Under the pieces are notes generated by a model. It searched no databases. It worked only from the letters and a program-made list of their open reading frames with translations, and had not been told where the DNA came from. From an uncultured bacterium (GTDB lineage Bacteria; Cyanobacteriota; Vampirovibrionia; Gastranaerophilales; Gastranaerophilaceae): a stretch of DNA of 25,889 nt. Shown here piece after piece: positions 6,477 through 15,632 of this stretch. The stretch is taken from contig CAMVQX010000005.1 of NCBI GenBank assembly GCA_947169755.1, positions 1-25,889 on the forward strand, in the 5' to 3' direction. Numbering within the stretch: the stretch's first letter is position 1; every line of letters starts with the position of its first letter. A program made the position numbers and the translations under genes.

Positions 6477-8175
6477 TTTCTTTTTTCGCTTTTGTTGTAC
6501 GAGGTTTTCTGGTTTTTGTGGTTTTTGAAGCACCTCTGTTTGGTCTTCTTGTACGTTTTGGAGTTTCTTCAGCCGGTATTTCCGTTTCATTTTGCGATTC
6601 TTTTGAAACTTCTACTACAGGCTTTATTTCCTCGTTTGGCTTCAAAACTGTTTTAGCTGTTTCTATTTGAGGTTCAATTGCTTTAGCTTCCGGTTTCTTT
6701 TCAAATTTAGATTTTCTGCCACGGCCTTTTTTAGTTTCGCGTTTTTCAACTTCTTTTATAGCTTCAACAGAAGGATTTTCAACCTGAACTTCAAGCGGTT
6801 GTTGAACTTCTTCTATAACCTGAGCTTCCGGAAGCGGCTGCTCATTATTTTGTTTTTTGTTATTTTTCTTCTTGAAATTGTTTACAGGTAATTTCATTTT
6901 TGCAGCTTTCGCTCTGTATTCACCCTCAGCTGTAGGAGATGCGAAATTAAATTCATTCATGAAATAGCCTGTACCTTGGCAGTGAGGACATTTTTTTGTA
7001 AATATTTCAGATAAAGATTGACCTTGTCTGTGGCGAGTCAATTCTACCAGACCCAAATCAGAGATTTGACCGACTTGAGGTTTTGCTTTATCAGGTTCAA
7101 GTGCAATTTCAAGTTCTTCAAGCATTGCCAGTTTATCTGAGCGAGACATCATATCGATAAAGTCTACAATAATCATTCCGCCAATATTTCTTAAACGAAG
7201 CTGCCTTGCAATTTCGTGCACTGCTTCAATGTTAGTTTTTAAAATAGTTTCATCTTGAGTTGATGAGCTTGTAAATTTACCGCTGTTTACATCAATTACG
7301 GTCAATGCTTCTGTTTGTTGAATAAACAAGTATCCGCCCGATGGCATATTTACTTTAACATTCAAAGCTGCTTTGATTTCTTTATGAATATCTTCTGCTA
7401 TCAATAAAGGTTCAGAACCTTTATACAAAGTAACTTGAATATTTTTATTCATATGCCAATTCTGCAAGATATTTTGTACACGTTGAAGTGCAAAAGCTGT
7501 ATCTACAACAATTTCTTTTGTATCTTCTGTACAAGCTTCTCTGATTGTTCTGTATAACAAATCTTGATCTCTATACAAAAGATTTGGCGGGGTCAGAGTT
7601 TCAGCAGAAGTTATAATGTTATTCCATTTTTCAAGAAGGATTTCTAAATCTTCTTGAATATCAGCTTCAGATTGGCCTTCTGCTTCGGTTCTGATAATAA
7701 CGCCTACGCCTACGGGTTTTATTAAGCTGACCACAGATTTTAGCCTTGCTCTTTCTTTAGAATTTTCAATTTTTTTACTTATACTTATGCCGGGTTCGTT
7801 TGGCATCAATACTAAAAATCTTCCCGGAAGACTAATTTCTGTTGTTACTCTTGGACCTTTGTGTCCTGTGGGTTCTTTAACTACTTGAACAATAAGTTTT
7901 TGTTTCGGAGAAAGTTTATCTTTTAAAGAGCCTTTTCCCATAACATCTTGTGCATGTAAAAATCCCATTTTATCGACACCAACATTAACAAATGCGGCAT
8001 CAATACTTGGCAAAATGTTATCAACGGTAGCCAAATAAACATCTCCTAAAATAACATCTCCCCTTGAAATAATAAAATCGGAAACTCTTCCGTTTTCCAT
8101 AACTGCAGCGATATTATCTCGTTCTGCAATAATGATTCTTTTGTTTTGTTTGTTGTTTTGTTGTTGTTTTTCCAT
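6469..8175 (-). CDS. rng: Ribonuclease E/G (Rne/Rng family)
   Basis: Single-strand-specific endoribonuclease for rRNA/tRNA processing and mRNA decay. 568 residues from the ATG at 8175, chosen because AAAGGA lies 6 bases upstream; an ATG at 8199 overlapping the radical SAM stop would add eight residues and has poorer ribosome-binding context. An S1 domain starts near residue 30 (GDVILGDVYLATV). Catalytic Mg-binding aspartates are D295 (IDVNSGKF) and D338 (VDFIDMM), 43 apart as in E. coli RNase E (D303, D346). The Zn-link CPHC is C396/C399, again in the RNase E spacing. After about residue 430 comes a disordered tail of K, E, P and R ending in a basic stretch, a possible RNA- or protein-binding tail much shorter than that of E. 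coli RNase E. Follows the radical SAM gene in the same operon. Confidence 0.96.
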   Translation of the reverse strand: MEKQQQNNKQNKRIIIAERDNIAAVMENGRVSDFIISRGDVILGDVYLATVDNILPSIDAAFVNVGVDKMGFLHAQDVMGKGSLKDKLSPKQKLIVQVVKEPTGHKGPRVTTEISLPGRFLVLMPNEPGISISKKIENSKERARLKSVVSLIKPVGVGVIIRTEAEGQSEADIQEDLEILLEKWNNIITSAETLTPPNLLYRDQDLLYRTIREACTEDTKEIVVDTAFALQRVQNILQNWHMNKNIQVTLYKGSEPLLIAEDIHKEIKAALNVKVNMPSGGYLFIQQTEALTVIDVNSGKFTSSSTQDETILKTNIEAVHEIARQLRLRNIGGMIIVDFIDMMSRSDKLAMLEELEIALEPDKAKPQVGQISDLGLVELTRHRQGQSLSEIFTKKCPHCQGTGYFMNEFNFASPTAEGEYRAKAAKMKLPVNNFKKKNNKKQNNEQPLPEAQVIEEVQQPLEVQVENPSVEAIKEVEKRETKKGRGRKSKFEKKPEAKAIEPQIETAKTVLKPNEEIKPVVEVSKESQNETEIPAEETPKRTRRPNRGASKTTKTRKPRTTKAKKENE

Positions 8176-8188
8176 AAAAAATCCTTTA

Positions 8189-10711
8189 CTATAATTCATT
8201 CAAACAATCGTCAAAAAACCTTGTGCGAGTAATTTTAAAAATTACATCCGGTGCAATCAAATCCATCAAGACATCAGCTCTCAAAGCAGGAATAGCCCCT
8301 TCGGTTGTTTGACCTGTTTTTAATACTATAAACAGACTTTCATCTCTAAATTCATATGATTTAATTGATGGTTTAATGTCTGTTTTTTTAAGTAAACCTT
8401 TTTTGTTTTTCTTCTCCACATAAATTTCGGGAGATGATAAAACTCTGTTGGTATTATATATTAAATTTTCAAAATCGTAAAGAGATTTATCAAAAATTTC
8501 GATTTTATATTCGGCCCATTGAACTGTTACATCAATCGCTTTGGCTGATTTTTCCAAATTTACAATACTTATAATTTTTGACTGCTCAGGTAATACTTTC
8601 TCCAACTTTTGTTTGATAATTTCAGGTGAAATATTTTCGTACAATTCAATATCAACAAGTTCACATAAACTCTCAGCAAACAAAGGTAAAGCAACTCCCA
8701 TTGATATTTTCATCATAGGATTAAATCCTTGAGAATATGCTATTTTTAACCCGCTTCTTGAAAGCGCTTTTAAAAATGTATTTTGCCAATCAAGATGTGA
8801 AAAATATTTTAAAATATCGGTCTTTGTAATTTTAATTCTATACTTAAATACATCTCTGTAAATTGATTCTTTTGTCGGGTCTCTGTGAGCTAAAACTCTT
8901 AATTCTTTTAACTTTTTCTCAGTTTCATCTGAAACCTTATAAGGCTTTGCTAAAACCTTTTTAACTTTTAAATTTTGACAAACTCCGCAATTTACACAAG
9001 CCTTTTCACAAGTAGAATAGGTTTTATTCTCAAACGCAGCCTTGTATTCATCCGCAAGCCATTTTTTATCCAAACCCACATTGATAAAATCCCATGGTAA
9101 TTCTTCTTCAAGATTGTATTCTTTTTGCGCAAGTTCAGACAAATTTGTATTCAGAGCATCAGCAGTTTCTTTCCAGACATCTTCCTTCATAAACTCGCCC
9201 CAAGCATCCAGATAACAACCTTTTTTATAAAGAGCTTCTATATACTTACACAAATCTAAATTTCCTCTTGTTAAAACGGCTTCTATCTGTGAAGTAAATT
9301 GTTCATGATAATTTATTTTCACCCCTTTTAGATGTGCAATTTTCTCTTTCAAATATTTTATATGCTCAGTAACTTTTTCTAAAGGCATTTGAGGACACCA
9401 TTGAAAAGGTGTAAACGGTTTCGGAACAAATATTGACAGAGTACACGTAATATCCATCCCGTGTGTTAAGCCTTTCTCTCTTTTTATTTGTTTGCATTGC
9501 CATTTAATTTTGCTCAAAAGTTCTGCCATTTCATCCATGTCTTGAAGTGTTTCTGTAGGCAACCCGCAAATAAAATAGAATTTTACACGAGACCAGCCGT
9601 TTTCATACAATGTTAAAACCGTGTTTATAATCTGTTCTTCAGTAATATTTTTCTTAATTACATCACGAAGCCTTTGGCTGCCCGCTTCAGGAGCAAGCGT
9701 CATAGTTGATTTTCTTACACTTTGTACTAAATTCGCAAGTTCAAGATTAAACCCGTCAATTCTTTGACTTGGCAGTGATACTGAAACTTTTTTGTCGTAA
9801 AAATCAACAGAAAGTTCTTTTATTACATCATTGATATTTTTGTAATCGTTTGAGGAAAGCGATAGCAAAGAATACTCATCATATCCCGTATTTTGAACAA
9901 GCTCTTTTGAAATTCTAATAATATCTTCAGCTTCTCTTTCTCTTATAGGGAGAGTTACATGTCCAGGCTGGCAGAAACGGCACATTCTGCCGCAGCCTCT
10001 TCTGATTTCAACAACAGCCCTATCTTGAACTGAAGTAGAAAATGGGATTGGATAAGATTTTAGTGCTGTATCGTATTTTAATTGTGCAACTCTTTTAGTA
10101 ACTTTGCCACCTGTCAGTAAAGACCAACGACCGGAATTTTCTCCTTCACACAAAGCTTTTATGCGTTCATTTCTTGACAAACCTTTTGTCCTTTTTAGGA
10201 TCTCACAAATTTCAATAATACTGTCTTCTCCATCACCTATCATAAATACATCAACAAATTCAGCCAAAGGAAGTGGGTTGAATGCACATGGACCACCTGC
10301 AATAATTATCGGAGAATCTTCTCCTCTCATATCATTTCTATATGGTATGCCTGACATTTCAAGCATCTTTAATACAGTAGGGTAAGACATTTCATACTGC
10401 AATGATATACAAACAGCATCAAAATCTTTCACAGGGCGTTTGCTTTCCAAACCGTATAAAATCTCGGGAACAAAATCCGGTTCCGGAGCATAGACTCTGT
10501 CGCACATACAATTTGGCTGTTTGTTAATTAAATCATAAAGTATCCTGACACCCAAATTACTGATTCCTATTTCATATTTGTCAGGAAATGCAAAAGCAAT
10601 TCTAAGTTCTGAATTGTCAAAATCTTTATTATATGATAAGAATTCGCCCCCTACGTATTGGTAAGGCTTGCTGCATTTATATAAGGCTTGTTCTCTATAT
10701 ACACAATTCAT
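8189..10711 (-). CDS. TIGR03960 radical SAM protein fused to DUF2344/TIGR03936 domain
   Basis: 840 residues. N-terminal B12-binding-like domain (about 20-200, with IGDGEDSIIEI). Radical SAM core with the 4Fe-4S motif C240-x3-C244-x2-C247 (CGRMCRFC). A cysteine cluster near 590-605 (CEKACVNCGVC) may bind another metal centre. A C-terminal DUF2344/TIGR03936 domain begins at about 640 (ITKTDILKYFSHLDW). In many Firmicutes the two parts are separate neighbouring genes; a fusion is common in Cyanobacteria and relatives. The family is repeatedly found beside RNase E/G genes, as here, and is suspected of RNA- or ribosome-related modification, but I know of no firmly established reaction. Stop is just inside the rng upstream region; 5 bp separate its ATG from the preceding small gene. 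No strong Shine-Dalgarno site. Confidence 0.92.
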   Translation of the reverse strand: MNCVYREQALYKCSKPYQYVGGEFLSYNKDFDNSELRIAFAFPDKYEIGISNLGVRILYDLINKQPNCMCDRVYAPEPDFVPEILYGLESKRPVKDFDAVCISLQYEMSYPTVLKMLEMSGIPYRNDMRGEDSPIIIAGGPCAFNPLPLAEFVDVFMIGDGEDSIIEICEILKRTKGLSRNERIKALCEGENSGRWSLLTGGKVTKRVAQLKYDTALKSYPIPFSTSVQDRAVVEIRRGCGRMCRFCQPGHVTLPIREREAEDIIRISKELVQNTGYDEYSLLSLSSNDYKNINDVIKELSVDFYDKKVSVSLPSQRIDGFNLELANLVQSVRKSTMTLAPEAGSQRLRDVIKKNITEEQIINTVLTLYENGWSRVKFYFICGLPTETLQDMDEMAELLSKIKWQCKQIKREKGLTHGMDITCTLSIFVPKPFTPFQWCPQMPLEKVTEHIKYLKEKIAHLKGVKINYHEQFTSQIEAVLTRGNLDLCKYIEALYKKGCYLDAWGEFMKEDVWKETADALNTNLSELAQKEYNLEEELPWDFINVGLDKKWLADEYKAAFENKTYSTCEKACVNCGVCQNLKVKKVLAKPYKVSDETEKKLKELRVLAHRDPTKESIYRDVFKYRIKITKTDILKYFSHLDWQNTFLKALSRSGLKIAYSQGFNPMMKISMGVALPLFAESLCELVDIELYENISPEIIKQKLEKVLPEQSKIISIVNLEKSAKAIDVTVQWAEYKIEIFDKSLYDFENLIYNTNRVLSSPEIYVEKKNKKGLLKKTDIKPSIKSYEFRDESLFIVLKTGQTTEGAIPALRADVLMDLIAPDVIFKITRTRFFDDCLNEL

Positions 10712-10716
10712 AATTT

Positions 10717-11043
10717 TTACGCAGGATTGTCGGGAAAATATTTATCAATTTCGATAATTGTCCCATCTAAAGTGTTTTCTTCAAACGATTTGATAAATTT
10801 AAAAAGTTCGGAATTTGGTACATCATAGTTATAAAGAACCGTTTCACCTTTATTTTCTCTCATAACTCTGACAATATAGTGACAATTTTTGGCATATTCT
10901 AACAAATGTTCAGGATTAAATTTATTACCGTAATGGTCCTTATCAATCCTAACATAATTAAAACCAGCATAAAATTTGACTTTATCAGATGTTTTGTGTT
11001 TTGAAAACAAATCGATAACTTTTTTGTTTAACTCATCGCTCAT
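10717..11043 (-). CDS. Uncharacterised 108-aa protein, first gene of the radical SAM/RNase operon
   Basis: 108 residues, soluble, mixed charge, no signal peptide or membrane helix. Begins MSDELNKKVIDLFSKHKTSD; a YVRIDKDHYGNKFNPEHLLEY stretch is the most distinctive part. I recognise no domain. It lies 5 bp upstream of the radical SAM ORF, so it is almost certainly cotranscribed with it and rng. Its ATG has no Shine-Dalgarno motif; a TTTAAT seven bases upstream could be a -10, another possible leaderless start, though weaker than those at 12900, 16762 and 16800. Confidence 0.75.
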   Translation of the reverse strand: MSDELNKKVIDLFSKHKTSDKVKFYAGFNYVRIDKDHYGNKFNPEHLLEYAKNCHYIVRVMRENKGETVLYNYDVPNSELFKFIKSFEENTLDGTIIEIDKYFPDNPA

Positions 11044-11140
11044 ATATTTAATTAAACAATATTATGTCCTAAATGTCTAAATGTTAAGAAAATTATTACA
11101 AATTATCTTTTTATAGTAGAATGGTTTTGAAGGGAGTTAT

Positions 11141-12076
11141 ATGTTCTATATAAAAAAAACAAATGGCAGATACGAGATAAATTTTTTCGGTTTGAAAATA
11201 AAATTGCGCAAAAATTATAGTAAAGACAAAATGATACTTGATAATTTGTTATACGAGCTTAAAGATCCAAGAACTTTGGCTAGTATAAGACTCCCAAAAG
11301 TTATGTCTGAGGAAGATTCTCTATATAAAACAATTTCATCCGGTAAATCTCTTGCAAGGTATGGTGATGGCGAGTTTAAACTTATGATGGGTGAAAATAT
11401 AAGTTTTCAAAAAGCTGATGAAAAATTGTCGGAAAGATTAAAAACTATTCTTAAATATGAAAATGATAATTTATTGGTTGGAATAATAGATATTTTCGGT
11501 TATCCGCCTAGTGATTATATGCGAAAAGTCGCAGTTGGCTGCCGCGAAGAGGTTTATAAACATCTTAATTTTAAAAAAGAATACATTGATAGTATGTTTA
11601 CTCGCAGAGTAAAATTTGTTTCAAAAGAACAGGGGATGGATTATTTTTCAAAAATTAAACAGCTTTGGAAAAATAAAGACATTGTTATTGTGGAAGGTGC
11701 AGGAAGTCGTTTGGGCGTTGGAAACGATTTGTTTTCAAACACAAAATCAATTAAAAGAATTTTGTGCCCTATAAAAGATGCTTTTTCAAAATATGATGAA
11801 ATTTTAGAGGAATGCTTAAAACAAGAAATGGACAAAATGTTTATCCTTGCATTAGGACCTACTGCAACTGTTTTGGCAGATGATTTGGCAAACGCAGGAT
11901 TTGTTGCGCTTGATATAGGTCATTTGGATACTGCTTACGAAGCTTTTTTAAGAGGAGCTGAAAAATTTGTCCACGTTGAAGGGAAAATTGTTTTCAATGA
12001 AGAACGTCATAGCAATATGATAAAACCTTGTAAAGACGAAAATTATAATAAAGAAATAATAGCAAATTTATTATGA
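11141..12076 (+). CDS. GT-D fold glycosyltransferase (DUF1792/SP_1767 type)
   Basis: 311 residues, no membrane segment. The first 25 residues (YEINFFGLKIKLRK) form a short leader frequently seen on polysaccharide glycosyltransferases of gut bacteria. The GT-D signature appears as SLARYGDGEFKLMMG, with D76-G-E78 as the expected metal/nucleotide-sugar binding DxE. A DIVIVEGAGSRLGVGND segment and a late ALGPTATVLADDLANAG segment fit the C-terminal half of DUF1792. Known members (for example pneumococcal enzymes acting on serine-rich repeat glycoproteins) transfer hexoses; the acceptor here is unknown, probably a surface glycan or glycoprotein. Good Shine-Dalgarno site (GAAGGGAG) 6 bases before ATG. 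Divergent from the radical SAM operon, standing alone up to a terminator. Confidence 0.85.
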   Translation: MFYIKKTNGRYEINFFGLKIKLRKNYSKDKMILDNLLYELKDPRTLASIRLPKVMSEEDSLYKTISSGKSLARYGDGEFKLMMGENISFQKADEKLSERLKTILKYENDNLLVGIIDIFGYPPSDYMRKVAVGCREEVYKHLNFKKEYIDSMFTRRVKFVSKEQGMDYFSKIKQLWKNKDIVIVEGAGSRLGVGNDLFSNTKSIKRILCPIKDAFSKYDEILEECLKQEMDKMFILALGPTATVLADDLANAGFVALDIGHLDTAYEAFLRGAEKFVHVEGKIVFNEERHSNMIKPCKDENYNKEIIANLL

Positions 12077-12081
12077 AAAAA

Positions 12082-12103
12082 GCTCCCGTAGGGAGCCTTT
12101 TTT
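12082..12103. terminator. Bidirectional intrinsic terminator
   Basis: GCTCCC (12082-12087), loop GTA, GGGAGC (12091-12096), followed by a T-run and preceded by an A-run. Separates the convergent GT-D gene and the secreted-protein gene. Confidence 0.9.
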
Positions 12104-12116
12104 ATAATTAAGAACC

Positions 12117-12791
12117 TTACATTACAGGAACATCAATAGGTTCTGTAAGAATTACATACAAAACATCCCCCTTGTTAAGATTTACCTGCTTGCCCTTTTT
12201 TACCATATCAGCAAAAAAGTCATACGCATAAAATGCTCCGCCGCCAACTGCACCGCCAACTGCACCTACACCGGTCATAACTTGATCTGCAACGGGTACA
12301 TCATCAAATACATCACCGCCCCATTCGGTACAAGTTTTTGTAATTTCTTTTGTTGTCTGCCAATTTTCAATTAATGCATCTTTATATCCGCCGGAACCTG
12401 CAATGCCGCCGTCATAAGTTAAATCGCCTCTGTTAACCACAGTCATAGACAAAGGCAGCTGTCTGCCGTTTGGAGTTACTACATGGTCAAAATCCAAATA
12501 CAAAACTGCACCTTTTGAAAATCTTTTTGCACCTTCAACACGTCTTACTGTACCTCTGACCAATGAGCCCATTGGTAAAATTACATCGTTATCTGTTGTT
12601 TGATCTGTTTTTAAAATTGCAGTAAATTCAGTCCCTTCTTGGCTTAAAAGAGAAGAAACAGGCTCTGTCAATTGAAGCTCAAATTGAGTTCCTGCAGGAA
12701 TTCTTTTGGTTTTGGCTTTACCATTTAATGGTGCGGCATCACATGCTTGTATAAATAAAAACATTGATAAAATAACAGCTAAATATCTCAT
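12117..12791 (-). CDS. Secreted protein of unknown function, beta-rich
   Basis: 224 residues with a clear signal peptide (MRYLAVILSMFLFIQACDAA, cleavage likely after DAA at 20). The mature protein begins with RIPAGTQFELQLTEPVSS and VILPMGSLVRGTV, beta-strand patterns reminiscent of the OB-like or TrbI/VirB10-like beta domain seen in many exported proteins. A glycine-rich hydrophobic stretch near 168-182 (GVGAVGGAVGGG) could insert in a membrane. The end repeats a GDVLYVILTEPIDVPV strand. Predicted location is periplasm or outer membrane; no function assigned. Shine-Dalgarno AAGGAGA is 7 bases before ATG. Monocistronic, convergent with the GT-D gene. Confidence 0.8.
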   Translation of the reverse strand: MRYLAVILSMFLFIQACDAAPLNGKAKTKRIPAGTQFELQLTEPVSSLLSQEGTEFTAILKTDQTTDNDVILPMGSLVRGTVRRVEGAKRFSKGAVLYLDFDHVVTPNGRQLPLSMTVVNRGDLTYDGGIAGSGGYKDALIENWQTTKEITKTCTEWGGDVFDDVPVADQVMTGVGAVGGAVGGGAFYAYDFFADMVKKGKQVNLNKGDVLYVILTEPIDVPVM

Positions 12792-12864
12792 ATCCCATTC
12801 TCCTTATAATATATATGCCGAGTATAAACCCAACATCTATTATCTTATACAACATTTTACATTT

Positions 12865-12893
12865 TTGCAATTATTTAACAAAACTTGTATAAT
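12865..12893 (+). promoter_or_regulatory. Promoter of the TPR gene, predicting a leaderless transcript
   Basis: TTGCAA (12865-12870), 17-base spacer, perfect TATAAT (12888-12893). Six bases (TCAATT) separate the -10 from the ATG at 12900, so the A of the start codon is at the expected transcription start, and there is no room for a Shine-Dalgarno site. Confidence 0.75.
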
Positions 12894-12899
12894 TCAATT

Positions 12900-13823
12900 A
12901 TGTCGAAATTTGATAAAATAGAGGAATTACAAAATATTCTGAAAGAAGATCCAACAAATTTTCAAGTTAGAAGAGAATTTGCGATATTACTTTTGGACTG
13001 TAATTTTCCAGAGGAAGCATTACGTCATTTTTTATATCTTTCTGAAATTTTTCCCGATGATAGCGGATTGTATTATAATCTCGGTATAACTTATGAAAAA
13101 TTAAAAGATTTAAATAAAGCTGAAAAAGCTTATAAAAAATCTGTGGAAATATCTCCGGATATTGATGCTTATTATAATTTAGGACTTGTGTATATAGATA
13201 AAAAACAATATGATGATGCAATTGAGTGTTTTGATTATGTTTTGGAAAGAGATAAGAATGATTCAAATTCTTATTTTTCGCTCGGTATTTGTTATTTAAA
13301 AAAGAATAAGCTTGATGCTGCCATTTATTATTTTCAAAGGGCTATTGATTTAAATGATGAAGATGTTTACGCTCATTTCTATATAGGCAATATTTTAAAA
13401 GAACTCGGAGAAACCGAAGGCGCGAAAGAAGAATTTTCAAAAGTATTAGAGCTTTCACCCGGTTATAGTTGGGCTCATTTTAATATTGCTTCTATAGATT
13501 ATGAAGAGGGTAATTATTCTGAAGCCGTTTATAATCTGGAGAAAACTTTGGAATTCAATCCTAAAGATGTTGAGGCGTATAAAATTTATTCTAAAATTCT
13601 AATGAAAAATAATGAGTTGTTTGAGGCTGAAACTGTATTGATGAAGGCGCTAGATAATTGTCCGGAAGAAGGAGATTTATATTATTTTATGGCACAAGTT
13701 TATAAAATGCAGGAGAATAAAAACGAATATATCAAAAATATGACTGAAGCAATCAGGCACAATACTACACTTTCGATTTCTGCTCATTTAATCAAACAAG
13801 AAATGGATGATTATTTAAAATAA
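12900..13823 (+). CDS. Tetratricopeptide repeat (TPR) protein
   Basis: 307 residues from the ATG at 12900 (MSKFDKIEELQ). A longer reading from TTG at 12885 is rejected because it overlaps the -10 box. Six to eight consecutive TPR units, with recognisable A/Y/L/G/Y/P positions (for example YYNLGITYEKLKDLNKAEKAY and YYNLGLVYIDKKQYDDAIEC), run almost the full length. No signal peptide or membrane segment, so it is presumably a cytosolic protein-protein scaffold with unknown partner. It lies 43 bp before proS on the same strand and may be cotranscribed. No Shine-Dalgarno sequence, in agreement with the predicted leaderless mRNA. Confidence 0.9.
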   Translation: MSKFDKIEELQNILKEDPTNFQVRREFAILLLDCNFPEEALRHFLYLSEIFPDDSGLYYNLGITYEKLKDLNKAEKAYKKSVEISPDIDAYYNLGLVYIDKKQYDDAIECFDYVLERDKNDSNSYFSLGICYLKKNKLDAAIYYFQRAIDLNDEDVYAHFYIGNILKELGETEGAKEEFSKVLELSPGYSWAHFNIASIDYEEGNYSEAVYNLEKTLEFNPKDVEAYKIYSKILMKNNELFEAETVLMKALDNCPEEGDLYYFMAQVYKMQENKNEYIKNMTEAIRHNTTLSISAHLIKQEMDDYLK

Positions 13824-13866
13824 TCTTTTTGTGTTAATATAAAAACATAAAAAGAGGATAAGATTT

Positions 13867-15603
13867 ATGAAAATGTCGAAATTGTTTGTACAGACTTTGA
13901 GAGAATACCCGTCAGATGCTGAAGTAGTATCACATAAACTACTTGTAAAAGCCGGTTTTATCAGGAAATTAACATCTGGTGTTTATAACTATTTACCTTT
14001 GATGTGGAGAGTTTTGAAGAAAATCGAAAATATCGTAAGAGAAGAAATGGACAGAGCTGGTGCTCAGGAACTTTTGATGCCGTTTGTCCAACCAAAAGAA
14101 CTTTGGGAAGAATCAGGTCGATGGGGTGTGTACGGAAAAGAATTGATGCGTTTAAAAGACAGGCACAATAGAGAAATGTGCCTTGGACCTACTCACGAAG
14201 AAGTTATTACTTCAATCGCCCGTGACGGTTTAAAATCTTACAAACAATTACCGGTAAATTTATATCAAATTCAATCAAAATTCAGAGATGAAGTCAGACC
14301 TCGTTTTGGACTTCTAAGAGGACGTGAATTTATAATGAAAGATGCGTATTCTTTCGCAACTTGTCAGGAAGATTTGGACAAAGAATATCAAAATATGTGG
14401 AATGCATATACGAGAATCTTTAACCGTTGCGGACTTGATACAAAAGCCGTTCAATCAGATTCAGGGGCAATAGGCGGCAGTGTTTCTCACGAATTTATGG
14501 TCATTACAGATACTGATGCCGGTGAAAATGATGTTTTCTACTGCAATGATTGCGATTATTCGGCAAATTCAAATCACGCAATTTCCAAATTACCTGAAGC
14601 TGTCATTGACGGAAAAGGATATTTTAAAGAAGCAAAAGTTTTGGATACTCCAAATACACATTCAATTGAAGAATTAAGTGCATTTTTAAATATTCCGTCA
14701 ACTCTTATATTAAAATCACTCGTTTATATTGTTGATAAAAAACCTGTTATAGCATTAATCAGAGCAGATAAAGCCGTTGAAGAAACTAAATTGATGAACG
14801 CTGCAGGCGGAGTTGAAATAAGAATTGCAACTTCTGAAGAAATTGCCGAAATGATGGAACAGCATGGATTTAATGCAGTTCCCGGTTTTATCGGTCCGAA
14901 AGGGTTTGAAGATATTCCTTTGTTTGCTGATGAAACAGTTCGTGATATGAAAAACTACGTTGTTGGTATAAATCAAACAGACAAACACTTAGTAGGTGCA
15001 AATCATTCTGATTTAGGAAGAGAATTAAATTACGTTGACATAAGACTTGTTGAACGAGGTGAACTTTGTCCTCAATGCGGTAAACCGTTGTTTGTTACAA
15101 GGGGGATAGAAGTTGGTAATATTTTCCAATTAGGTACAAAATATTCAAAACCAATGAATGCTGTTTATTTAGACCAAAACGGTAAAGCTCAACCTTATAT
15201 TATGGGCTGTTATGGTATTGGTATTTCAAGAACTGCTGCTGCAGCAGTTGAGGCTCATTACGATGAACACGGTATAAAATGGCCTGTTGCAATTGCGCCG
15301 TACCATGTTGTAATTGTTCCGGTAAACGTAAATGATGAACTTCAAATGAATGTTGCTGAAAAAATGTATAACGATTTGCAAGCTGCAGGTATTGAAGTTG
15401 TACTCGACGATAGAGATGAAAGAGCCGGTGTTAAATTTAAAGATGCTGATTTAATCGGCTTCCCATACAGAGTTACTGTCGGCAAAACAATCGCAGAAGG
15501 TTTAGTTGAATATAAAGTTCGTGAAACTGATGAACAAGAAAAATACACACCTGAAGAAGCTACTCAAAAATTAATATCATCAATTAAGTCTGTTCTCGGA
15601 TAG
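13867..15603 (+). CDS. proS: Prolyl-tRNA synthetase (bacterial type, with INS editing domain)
   Basis: Charges tRNA-Pro with proline in the cytosol. 578 residues, near the usual length of about 570 for bacterial-type ProRS. Class II core: motif 1 region AGAQELLMPFVQP, TxE loop GPTHEE, motif 2 FRDEVRPRFGLLRGREF; the YbaK-like editing insertion (INS) spans about 230-400 and includes ADKAVEETKLMNAAGG; motif 3 is GCYGIGISRTAAAAVE near 445; the C-terminal anticodon-binding domain follows with DDRDERAGVKFKDADLIG. Shine-Dalgarno AGAGGA lies about 8 bases before ATG; a second ATG two codons later is a possible alternative. Follows the TPR gene by 43 bp. Confidence 0.98.
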   Translation: MKMSKLFVQTLREYPSDAEVVSHKLLVKAGFIRKLTSGVYNYLPLMWRVLKKIENIVREEMDRAGAQELLMPFVQPKELWEESGRWGVYGKELMRLKDRHNREMCLGPTHEEVITSIARDGLKSYKQLPVNLYQIQSKFRDEVRPRFGLLRGREFIMKDAYSFATCQEDLDKEYQNMWNAYTRIFNRCGLDTKAVQSDSGAIGGSVSHEFMVITDTDAGENDVFYCNDCDYSANSNHAISKLPEAVIDGKGYFKEAKVLDTPNTHSIEELSAFLNIPSTLILKSLVYIVDKKPVIALIRADKAVEETKLMNAAGGVEIRIATSEEIAEMMEQHGFNAVPGFIGPKGFEDIPLFADETVRDMKNYVVGINQTDKHLVGANHSDLGRELNYVDIRLVERGELCPQCGKPLFVTRGIEVGNIFQLGTKYSKPMNAVYLDQNGKAQPYIMGCYGIGISRTAAAAVEAHYDEHGIKWPVAIAPYHVVIVPVNVNDELQMNVAEKMYNDLQAAGIEVVLDDRDERAGVKFKDADLIGFPYRVTVGKTIAEGLVEYKVRETDEQEKYTPEEATQKLISSIKSVLG

Positions 15604-15632
15604 CAAAAATTTTCTTTTATTTTGACAGTATG

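Noticed and set aside
6201..6590. 129-aa reading of the small gene after rng
   Set aside because: The upstream 38 codons overlap the rng tail in another frame and are K/Q-rich shadows; ATG 6476 opens a signal-like segment.
8175..8199. rng start at 8199
   Set aside because: AAAGGA is correctly spaced only for ATG 8175; the upstream ATG lacks a ribosome-binding site and adds residues unlike the family N-terminus.
10104..10385. 93-aa plus-strand ORF within the radical SAM gene
   Set aside because: Mirror frame of a well-supported conserved protein; no independent support.
12885..12899. TTG start of the TPR gene
   Set aside because: It overlaps the perfect -10 box, so it would not be transcribed from that promoter.
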